From Allolobophora icterica (taxonomy: Eukaryota; Annelida; Clitellata; Crassiclitellata; Lumbricidae), in assembly GCA_963556255.1 (NCBI GenBank), contig OY744606.1:70673170-70737169 (forward strand): a stretch of 64,000 nt of DNA. The letters run 5' to 3'. The notes under the pieces were generated by a model. The model did no database searches, was not told the DNA's origin, and saw nothing but the letters and a program-made list of their open reading frames with translations. Positions 29,901 to 41,900 of the stretch are shown one piece after another. The position numbers and the translations under genes are program-made. The stretch's first letter is position 1. Each line of letters begins with the position of its first letter.

Positions 29901-32900
29901 TTGATTTGATTAAGCATATTGTGATAATGCTTGTCACTGTTAACAGCCCAATCTGCATTGATTCCCTGAGTTTCAGAATGACAATGGTGTAACATTGATT
30001 ATAGTTTTACACTTCAATCTAGATTGTTCTCATCCACAACAAGTTGGACAACTCATTCAACTCATTTTATTAACCACACAATTATTTCATTTTTATTAAG
30101 CTACATGCTTCTTACAAGCCTCTTCTTTTCAAATTTTAATGAAGTTAAATCACACTAAGGCATCTCTGATACATTCTATGTCATACAAAAAATGTACTTT
30201 TACATATCAATTTCCTATTACACATCACTCACGGTAACTCTGAACAGTGTGTACACGTAATGGTAAAGTACTGGCTTTCTATATCCAGAATGGTCACTTA
30301 CGTCTCTTAAGTTCTTCATCTTTTCTTCTCTGTTCAGCCTCCAATTTTGCATTAATCCATTTTGTCCTTCTCTCTTCCTTGCGTTTCTCCTTACGGTCGG
30401 CCAAACGTTTCTTTTTCTCCTCAGTCAATCTCTTCTCAAAGTCGGTCAGCTTCGCCTGTTAACCAGTTTTTTTTTTACAACCATATGGTATGATCACAGA
30501 ATGCTATAACAATGCTGAAGGCAAGATGGTGCCTAAATAGCATATACATAAATTCAGTAAAATTCCAAAAGGACCATACAGTGGCAATTAAAGTGCCACA
30601 ACCATTAGATCCAAAGTCTCAAAGAAGCAAACACTGCAGAGCAGATGTGTGAAACAGGGAATTAAGAAACTTTATAAAGGTCTTTTGTCTATAACAGTTT
30701 CAAGTTCTGTGACACCCAGACTTATAAGGCTAAGCAACAACCTAATGGAGTAAGTACTGAGGCTGAAAAAAAACACAATGCTTTAAAAGTACTAAAATTG
30801 ATTTGACGCTTCACTGGAATTCATTGTCTACATTTGATTAGGGAGCCAACACATGCACCATAACTTGGCTCAGAAACATACACAGTTTTTAAGTGAGAAA
30901 GCAAATGTCTTGTGGACATAGATCGCAGTCAAGGTTCCTTAAAGACCTTACACAGTTCCTCTTTATACAGCAAAATGTGCAATCAAAATAGCCACATAAA
31001 CAATTACCTAATCCGAGATGAAGCCTTGCAAACTAGAAATTAATTCCTGAATAATAACTGATGGGACTTGATACATTCATTACAGATTGTAAAGAACAAA
31101 ATACAGTTCCTCATAAGAAACATGCAAAAAACTTAAAGACTCGGCTTCTTACTTTGTAGATGCTCAAACGTTCGTTCTTCAGTTTGGCCAAAAATTCATT
31201 TCCATCCGGACGAATTCTATCCAGTCTGTCTCTCTGGGCGATAGCAATGTCGCGTTCCTTCTGCATCTCTGATATCTAAACAACAAAATGCATACAAATG
31301 TCAGATTGCAACTCTGTAATCAAAAATGTCTTAGTTAATTTGGAATCTTGATAGGTTAATTTTAATATTTATCTTTCATTTAAAAAGCAAAGCTTTCTTA
31401 ACCTGCCTATCAACGCTACATTAACAACATACAAGCTCGCCTGCTTTTTGTAAGTCTCTCAAATCTCATTTCTTTAGCTGTGGCTGAGCTGGGAGCACCT
31501 CCGAGTAGGTATCAGGTATCTTGAAGAGGCGCTATATAAAATCCTTAGAATGAATGAATGAATGAAGCAATAGATGTCAAAGTGCAAAATGAGCAGTGGA
31601 ACTCAGAAGCAACACCACGAATTCAGACAAAGACTGATCAAGATTTTTTAGCAGATTGTTTGAGAGGTTTATAAAAGAGTACAGCACTGTAGGCAAGTTG
31701 AGACAATTTGCACTGATAAATATACATCAAAACAGCTTACCTTCTCTGCCTCTGTCTCGTCCCAGAACTTCTTCAACTCAACTTTCTCCGACTCATAGAG
31801 AGCTTCAATCAAAGGAATCTCCTCTAAATGCCTGGCTCTTTCAAAGTAGTCAATCTGAAGACAAACACAGCAAACATAGTTCAATTGTAGGCAGCATTAC
31901 TCTAAGACACTGAATTTTATATCAACACCATGCAATATTAGTTGAAGGCCAAAAGCTCTTGTCTTGTCCTTATTATAGTTATTAACAAATGAAACCAGAC
32001 TACAAGTTCTGTAGTTCAACTTGATCTAACTTCCACAAAGTGACACAAGTTCTGTTGAATAACTCTATGCCTAAAGTGTTAATGCACAATATAGTCACTC
32101 CTAACCCAACCCAAGAGCCACTCTTGATGAAATTCTGCTCCTCTCTGGTAGTGGAGTAACCATACTATTTTCAGACCAACTTCAAGGTAAAACAAATCTG
32201 GCTTCAAATACCTCAAACAAGGATATTCAGCCAAGGTCCGGCAGGACCAAACCAGGACACTTTAAGCTAGAGATATCTAGCACTAGGGCATGGAAGAGAC
32301 TGGTTGGATGTTATCATACTACGTGATCATGAGCAGTTAATCTTAAAACCGATGCTAACAAACACTACAGAAATCATATAGAGATATTACCTTCTTTTCT
32401 TGTGCCTTCAGCTTCTCTTCTTTCTCCCTCTTCTCTTTCTCAAAATGCTCCACTTGTTTGGCCAAGATATCATCAGCATCCATTGTAGCCAAAGTCTATT
32501 CACGCAAATAACAACATTTTGATATACTTTTTAAAATCTTTTCCTTTAAATCCAACTTCATCACTGATAGCTAAACGCAATCTCATTGCTGTTGGTGCTT
32601 CTAACACTGTCACTGGAGTAATACACATGAAATTAGCTTTTCACTTTGAAAGAACTGTGATCATACAGTGTAAAGCAGCAGAATTCACTTTAGAAGAAAC
32701 CCACGAAGAAATGAGTAAGCTCAGAGTCATAGTTTCGAACAAACGTGAAAGAAAGGTCATGCATAATTCAAGGACAAATTTTTTAACACACATCACAGAA
32801 ATGCTACTTTGAGGTGGAGTTAGTCAGTTGCAAGGTAATAATACAGTTAGATATTAAGAAGTCAGAAAGCCAATGAGTTTTGTGGCACACCTTTAAGAAA

Positions 32901-35900
32901 AGTATCAGTAGATCACAAGATGTCACCAGAATAAAGGCAACAGCAATTGCATAGCCCTCGTGGCAAGCTGATTCGCAAGGACTGAAGGTAGGAGATGAAG
33001 CAATGTGTTTCTTAATCTGTGTAAGGAAGAGCATTCGAGATTCCTTCAAGTGTAATTGAGATTGAAGATCAGGCCCGAATTAAGGGGGATGCTAAGGGTG
33101 CTGCAGCACCCGGGCCCGCAGATTTTGGGGTCCGCATTTTCGGAAGTATATAAGAAAAATTTAATGTAAGAACAAATTCCCTAAAAAAGGTCATCAAAAA
33201 CTCCCAAAAAAAGTCATCAAATTTTTCTGTGATGAAATTTACAAGTAACAGCACCCGGGCCCGCACTAGTCTTAATGCGGCCCTGTTGAAGATGGATGTG
33301 AAGTTCGACTGGCTACTGATGTCTGGCTTAGATTACTGAAGCACTGGCAAAATATATCAGAAAAACATCGTTTTTTGCCCATGTGTTCAATCAATCAATC
33401 ATAGAATTTATATAGTGCCTCTTCAAGGGCTCTACTCAGAGGCGCTCCCGGGCCAGGCCTGATCATAGAGAAAAGTCTTCAATAGGGTGTAGAAGGAAGA
33501 CAAGTATGTACAAGGAGATAGGCAAAGGAAAGATGCAAGTCATTCCACGCTGTTGGGCCAATGACAGAAAATGCTGTAAGATTACTGAAGCACTGGCAAA
33601 ATACAAAGTGTTGTGGTCACCAGTCACTAGGCTTGGATTTCATCTGGATTTCACACTATCTCCCAATAGTTTTGGGATATCGGGCCAGAAGCACCTCTGA
33701 TCGCCTTTAAGTGGTGCTTTATAAGTTCCCAATTACAATTTTACAAATATCGTTTCAAAGTAAAAAGACACAATAGCTGAGACATAAAGAATAGTTCAAA
33801 TACTAGACACATACCTCTTCATCAATGTTTGAGAAGCACTTAGCACCAGCTGATGTGCTCTTGAGTTGCTCTAGTCTTTCCTTGGCAACCTTCTTCTGGA
33901 TGTTCTCCTGCTCCTCCTTGCGCTTCTGTCTCTCCCTCTCCTCAGCCTCACGCTCCAAGCGTGCATACTCGGCCTCCATTTGCTTGCGCTTCTGCTCCTC
34001 AGCAATCTCCTGTTCTTCTTTTTCCTGGAAAAATAAACAGGTCATTGCAGTTATCTTTTACCTGTTCGTGAGTTGAACCACTGGCAAGTTTTGCAAATAA
34101 TGTGCTGCGACCCGCTAAGACCAACGTCCACCAAATACAAATCTACAGCCGAGTTTTCTAAACCCTCAGTTTTAGCATAATCAAATTAGAAAGGATTAAT
34201 TCGTGTTTGCTAATTAGAATCATGTCAACTCTAGCAGTGCAATCGAATATCTCATAGCATGCCTCTTAAAACTTTAACAACGAAAGTGTACTAAAAGCAA
34301 TTGGGAAGCCAATGCAGCTTGTCATTAAAGCATTAAACAGTAGGATGCATCCTATTCACTAACAAATAAAAGATATAAGCTGTTTATATCAAGTACATTC
34401 ACTGGGAGCTAGGTACCAGATACTAAGTGCTTGAATATACACAATTACATATATAAAATAAATGAATAAAATAATTACAATACCAGCCATTTACTCACTT
34501 GCCAACAGAATATAACATGATCAGTTTTGTAGATTTCTTATTAACAGAACACATTAGTGCGTGAGAATAACGTGGTTGTGAGAATAGAAATGAATCACTG
34601 GATAGTATACCCTCTGGAAAGTCAGATTTTCTAGTTCTTCCTTTCGGTCTTCAATCATCTGGCGACGTCGAAGCATCTGCATGTGATCCTTCTTAGCCGT
34701 CTGACGATAAGTCTGCAGGATCTGAACCCTCACAGCATCACGGCTCGCCTGAAATTTTCCATCGCAAAAAAATAAGCACATTTGAACAGAGCATGAAAAG
34801 TCATAACCAAGCTGATTAAACATATCTCATCTAATCCAATTATAAGGTTTAATCTCAGATGATAAAAAAATTTCAGTTCCTTAGTATCCAGAAATATATT
34901 AAATGCATTAAAAATGCTGGTTTTCCTTTAACCAATTCTTGACCGTGATTTCACTTGAAGTGACCAACGATTAAGTCTTATGTAGTATGATAGTGGCAAT
35001 AAAGAATTCATTTGATTACATAACAAAATTCTATATAATATATTCACCACACTCTGAAGACATGATGTGCAAAGTAACGGTAGACTGTCTGAACAATTAG
35101 CTACACAAGGCAGCATCATTTCCAAAACTGAAATTGTAATTTGTAACTATAACAAATAACTTTTATAGCTCCTCCTCAGAATCTCTGAGAAGCACTGTAT
35201 AGACACTTGCAGAAAAAGCATTATAACCTATAAGCACAGATTATCAGTGATTAAGTTACCTGTAGCTCCTTGGGGCTGATGATGAGGTTAGCCTTGTCCA
35301 GAGCACGGGCCATTAACATGAGCTGGTTGCGGAACTTATCACTTGGCATACTTTGAATCTGCGGGCCTTCAGGAGTCAAATCATGAGAGAAACACAGGTC
35401 TGTTCCGAAATTCAACGATCCTGTGCGGTGATCAATACGGACCTAAACATTAAGCAAACCATACTAAATCCAAATCGTTGCAGTAGATAGCCGAGTTAAC
35501 AATGTTTTGCCAACAATATGAAGCTTCCTCCAGATAACCATATAAACCACAACAATCTTACAAAACCTCATAAACCAGACAGACTCATTCATTCATTCAT
35601 TAAGCGGACTTGTATCACAGAGCTCTCCAGGATAAATACTCAGAAGTGCTCCAAAAAAGACAAAAGGCATTATGTTAAAATTAAACCAGGTATTTGATGA
35701 GCTCAGCCGACAATTTCCTTTTGAAATCAAACGTAAAGTAACACAAACAGAAAAGAATAATCAGAAAAAGACTAATGCAAGGTCCACAGCTATATCTCAG
35801 TCAGGCAACATACAGACAAGTTGTGTAATCATTACAGAATCATTTTGAAGTTCCTGTTTATATTCTGTCCAAAAGAAACACTAAAGACGTCATCTGCCCG

Positions 35901-38900
35901 GAATCTTTATAGGAGGCTAAACTTGCTCAACTAAACGTAATTATTTAGTAACAAGGAGACAGGTGAGAATATGAGTCACAAATGTAACATATAGTCCAGA
36001 TGATATCTTTAAAAAATAAATCATTACATAGATACCTACCTGCACGTCCAGGCTCTTAGCTGCATCGACAATAACTCTCTCCAGACGGAACTTGTTTGCA
36101 AATGGTGCCATTTCAGACAGGCGACTAAAGCTAATTGTCTGGTACACCTGTGATACCTGGATTATAAAACAGTTAACACTCTAAAAGCCTTCCATAACAA
36201 ATATGGTTTATTATTTCTCTACTTATTCCAGTAGGTTGTTGCTGACAAAAACGAAGAAAATTGTGAGGTTCAACAACGCAATTTCATGGTCACAATTCTC
36301 ACAAAACATATTAGTTATTTTGCAAAATTTCTTAAGTCTTTTAGACAAAAACATTTACAATAACATAGACAAATAAATCCAAGTATGTAATCTGATTTTT
36401 CGTACAACACAGCTGTTAAAAGTTAATACCAAACTTTTTAATTATTAAAAATTCAGATTTTTTTAAATATTAAAAAACATTTCAAGCTTTGAAAAAAAAA
36501 ATCTTAGTTAGCATCACAAATTTACAACAACAGGGATTAATTCATGCTAATCTGATTAATAATATATGGTTAAGCAGAAACTGATACAAAGCATTTTTAT
36601 GACAATGTCTTTACGCCATTGTGTAGTCTTTACGTGACTTTTCATCGAGTCATTCAGTGCTGCACTTGCTCAAGGCCAAGTGCCAGGAAAGATCAGAATC
36701 AACAACTCATCATACCTGCTTAATCAGACGCATAATGGTGATTTCTTCGAGTGCAGGGATGTACTGCTTCAGCTCTTCCTTCTCTTCGATGAAGTCCATG
36801 AACGTCTTCACTTTACCACACAGCTGAAGTGGCTGGAACTCAAGCTCAAGCCACTGATACAGACTCAGTAGCTCAGGGTAAACATGCTGAACTATTCCGT
36901 ACCTCACCTAAACATAAATGACAGTACATACTATACGTGCACATCAATGAAAAATGTAAATCTATTTTGAATAAACCAATGCTGTTTTTATAATGCTAAC
37001 TCTGGGAAACAACTCATGTGCACTCACTACATCATTCAACAGGCTGCAACCATTCCTGACTAGTTTTACCACAGTTCATATTATCATAATGTATAATAAT
37101 ACATAATGTATAATGTATATAGGCAAAAAACCTAAAAAATCAATTAATTGTATGCAATAAATCAACAAATTAAATTAAATTACAAGTCTAAATTCAAACT
37201 AAACACTTTAAATTTCAAATACATTTAATGGTTTCCCATATACAATGGTGAGAACTAATTAACATTAACAGAGTAACGGAATCCTTACAAGATCCTTAAC
37301 AAGCGAAAGCCTTGTGGGTGCATTGCTCAGGCCAAGAAGAGTCGCAAGTCGCTTCTGCTTTTCCCGAACACTGTCATCTTGTTCCAGGATGTGCTCTGCC
37401 TGACTGCGAGAAGCCGTTAGTGGAATAGCCAATGTGGCACAGACGACTCGAGATGACAGCCTAAACAATTCACATTACGGACTAAATAACACTAAAATCT
37501 AATTAACCTGCATCTCAAAAAGGACCTTAGAATATGCTACAAAAACAGTTCAGATAAGAAAATGTTACAAAAACAGTTCAGCTAAGAAGATGCTACAAAA
37601 CCAGTTCAGCTAAGATGTATGTATAAAGAAACTTCTTTAAGTACCTCACAAAGGTACTGCACACAACTATCTTACATATACAATTATACATAATCATTCT
37701 CACATTAAGAAACAGTAATCTTCAAGTTGTAACACCAGAGTGACTCTAAACAGTTGTAAAAACATAAAAGCATCTCGACTTATTACTCCAGAAAATATAC
37801 TCTTTTAGACAATGTCAACAGTTCGATTCAGATTTACAGCCTGTGCTAACCAATTTTCAACCATAGTTAATAAAACAACAAATTCGACTTGAATGGCTTA
37901 CTTCTGAAGTTCATGTTCCGAGATGTTCTTGCGCTGTTCACGGTAGAGATGGTAGAGCTTGTGCCAAGCACAAGCATGGAACATGTAGTTGCCACACTTG
38001 CAAAGGACAAGACCCAGCTTCTGGTAGTAATTGGCCATCAGAGAAGGGCGCGGTTGCTTCTTTGATAGCACAATCAGACGATGAATGTCTTCCACGGCTT
38101 TATAAGCCTCCTGTTACCGAACAATAAGTTAAGTCAACTCCACATAAATTGAAAAAGTCCGTTCGCATAAATAATATTATAAATTAACCAGCTTTCAAAT
38201 CATACAGGAATAACGTTCTTCAGTGGATTCAAAGCTGAAAAAGATTATTCTTTCAGTGCATAGGAGAATATTTCAAATTGTTAAATCGTTCAATCGACAT
38301 ACAAAAGATTTAAAACATTATTCAGGTATTTTTGAGCCAAAACAAATCTCCTAATGGGCACTCGATTTTTTTAATTTGAAGATTATTCTGAAAGCCAACA
38401 AGCCAAGTAGAAAGTTAAATGAATGGATAGTGGCAATAAGCACAATGTTATTTTTTTTTCTAACTAAAAGAAATTTAGTTAAATTTTTATGTCCAACTCC
38501 TGCAGATACTTCGAATATGTTTTCTGCAAGTGTTTCATTATGAGCGACAATGGAGAAGCAGACTTTTCATCAAAACGCAAGAATCAGCCGAAAACTGCTC
38601 CTAGCTGATCAAGCAAAATTTCTTCAGGTCACGTTAACTTTACCTGCCAGAGTTCAATCTGAATCGAGCTATCCAGGAGAACCAGTCTTGTTTCAAGGTG
38701 CATTGTCTGGCTCTCGGCATTGTTGAGGTTGATTGCACGCTGTTGATTCTGATGCTTAAGCACGTGCTCCATATGGGTATGCAGCTGGGCAAAACAACAG
38801 ACATTCATTTTGTAATGTAAACAACAATGTAAGATAAAAAAAATACTTCGTAACGTAAATCATATCTAGTGTGACAAAAATGTCAACTTCACAAATATTT

Positions 38901-41900
38901 GTTATACATAAACTTCAACAGCATCAGCTGCTACAGACACCTTGAATGTGACTTATTTTGTAAGCAATAAATGCTGAAGCAGATTTTTCCACTATGGTCA
39001 GTAATAAATCTAACGTAAAGTAACAACTTCTGTAGCACCGGCATAATGCCCAATGCATGAGTCAATGGTTGCTTTACATGAAATCACAATCTGCCAGAGA
39101 AGCCATGTCAAATATGACAGATCTGAAAAACCTTACATAGCTACTCTGCTGCTCAAAAGATAAATGTTAAATTCCCCAGTGTCTGAGCTGCTGTTAACCT
39201 CTGTTAAACTGTCTTTAACGAGAAAAATAACAAAGATGTGTTAACTTACAATATCACAGAGTTTACGGAACTCAGTTTTTCTGCTATACTTCAGGCAAAA
39301 CTTGAACGCTAAAAATAACAACACTCTCTCAATCAAACAACACATGGCCCCAAATTTGTTTTCATTGTTACAATTAATATATAAGATGTGCACATCATCG
39401 TTAGCTAAATGTCAAGTCCTACATTAATTCCTCGCTTCCCACCAAATTTCCAGTATCACAATCACCAATGAAGTATAAAACTAGAATAGCACACATTTTA
39501 CTTTCACTGACAGTCAACGAAATCTCCAATAGTACAAGTTTCATAAAAGCAAATAGCTCATTTGAAAGAAAAAATAAATTTACTGTATATCAGGACATAA
39601 TTGTTACAAAACTGGTCTTAATTCGAACAATGTTGTTAACCAATGTTAACAAAATGCCAAGCATACCATTCTGAGCAACTTCCTGGTAAAGCTTCTCCAG
39701 AAGGGCATTGTTTCGTAACAGGTCCAGACACTGACGGTAGGACTCCCACAGGAATTTCAGCCACGGCGTCAGAATAGCCCGGTCAGTACGATCCTGAGTG
39801 TCTTCTCCACTAACAGCACTCATCAACAGGCTGTAATAACAAGAATGATAAAAGCATAATTAACCGCTTATAATTCCCATAGAGGCAAGAAAAAGGAAGA
39901 TGGGACCATATGTTTCGCAAGCGCACGACACCATGGAGGACATTTATATACTAAATTTGAAGATAAAGCTATTTAAAAGCTAGAAAACTGATAAACCTAC
40001 ATATTGATCATAGGCACATGTTAAGTGCTACTCAAAATGGAGCAATATCAGCATGCCAAAACACAATATGTTACATAACACGAAATAAGAAATAGTCATA
40101 CAAAATTGCAAGACCAGCATGATCCCACAAACTTCTTCAAAATGAAACTTACTTCTCTGGGGTCTGCAGAATGTCCAAGTCATCGACATCTACCACTGAT
40201 TGGTGAGACTCCTTGCGAGCTTCGTCTGTCTTTTCTTCAGCCAGGGACAGGTATCGTCGCACAATGTCTTCCAACGACTTTGTGTTGACCTGCAATAAAA
40301 GAAAATCTTTAACAGTGCTGTCTAAATAGTCAGTCAAATGCAAATGCAGTTACACAGCACCTCTTAATTTGAAACTAATCTCAGGCCTCCTGACCTAACA
40401 ATATCAACAACGATCACATGAATTTGATCATGGTTTGATAACGTGACACAAAGGAAGCTCACACAAACTCACGTTGCAGATCACTAGCAACATATTTCAG
40501 AATTATGAGATGACCGATGCAAAACTCTATATGGATCATTCCATGTCAAAAAACCAAAATCCACAAATATCCCTACCACATCATATCAGGCTTGATATTA
40601 AGTCTATTTCCAAACCAACATGTGGTAAGAAACCATTTAAAAAATCAGCTCTTCTAGTTGCATACTGTTCACGACAAGATCAGTTTTATATTGACAAGGT
40701 AGCAGCACCTCATGAAAAACTGAATTTTGGGGCATTTTTGAATCAGCACTAATAACTCAAAAAATATATTAGATACTGCAATTACATTTTCACTAGATTA
40801 TTAGCTCTTTAACCCTTTAATGACGAGGGATGAGTTGTCCATACATTTTAGTGCACGCCAGTCATTCGTTAAAGTGTGAGGTAGATTACGACCATGTAAA
40901 AATTTCACACATTGCATTAGTCCCAGCCCAGCCAGAAAATGGCTTCTGTTAATTCCAGCAACATCAACAGGCAGAGAGTTATCACAGAAGCTTTGAAGCA
41001 TGTAGATGATGGAATCAAAGTTTGAGAATTCTGGTAAATGTTATCAGATTTGCACGTGAACAGAAAAAGAAGTTAAGGAAATGGCACAGAAGAGAGAAGA
41101 CTGGTGCCATTGAATTACCAGTCCTGCCTGAACACAGAAAATCACTGGATTCCTGGACCTGATTGAAAGCAGAACACTGGCAAGAATATTTATAGTTTTA
41201 GCCTGAAAAATAGGTGCTCACAAAGTTGGCACACATAATCAATAAAAATTGTTACTTTTACTAATTATCATTAAGCTATACATAAGTATATGAAAATATA
41301 TTATGTATGTACATTGTGTATATGTCTAAAACAAATATATATATATATAACTGGGAAGATGCAGAGTTCTTGTCTATTACAAAGTACTTAGATGTTCGAA
41401 TACAAATATACATAAAACATTTTAAACAACTTTTTAACATGTAACTATAGCAATATGGACCAACAGAAACATATAAAAAAATTAGGACACAGTCTAATTA
41501 ATAGCTGACCTGTTGGCAGATATTCTTGTACTGATAAAGACCCTCTTTTGCCACATGGCTTTTCTTTAGATCCACGCACAGCTCCAAGTATTTCTCCATG
41601 ATTGGCTCGTGAATCTTCTGCCATGTTCGATGGCGTTTGCTTTTTATCACATCATAGAGCGCATCCAAAGCCCTCTGCTTCTTTCCCACATCGATAAATT
41701 CTGCAAACAAACAATATTTTACACTCATTCCATAACTGAGGCACTGGAAACTGCTATCATCTGTCACACTCACGTAGAATTTTGGTTTTGTGTGCAAACG
41801 GTCATCATGTATATACATTATGGCCAATTCTGATTTTGAAAGAATAGAGCTCTTGAAAGCTCCAAAAACTGATGTTCAGATATTTCTAGCTGTTCTGTTT

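Noticed and set aside
40801..41001. Minus-strand frame in EIF3A intron 2 faintly like a piggyBac transposase
   Set aside because: Only about 66 residues, no DDE context and no inverted repeats; similarity too weak.
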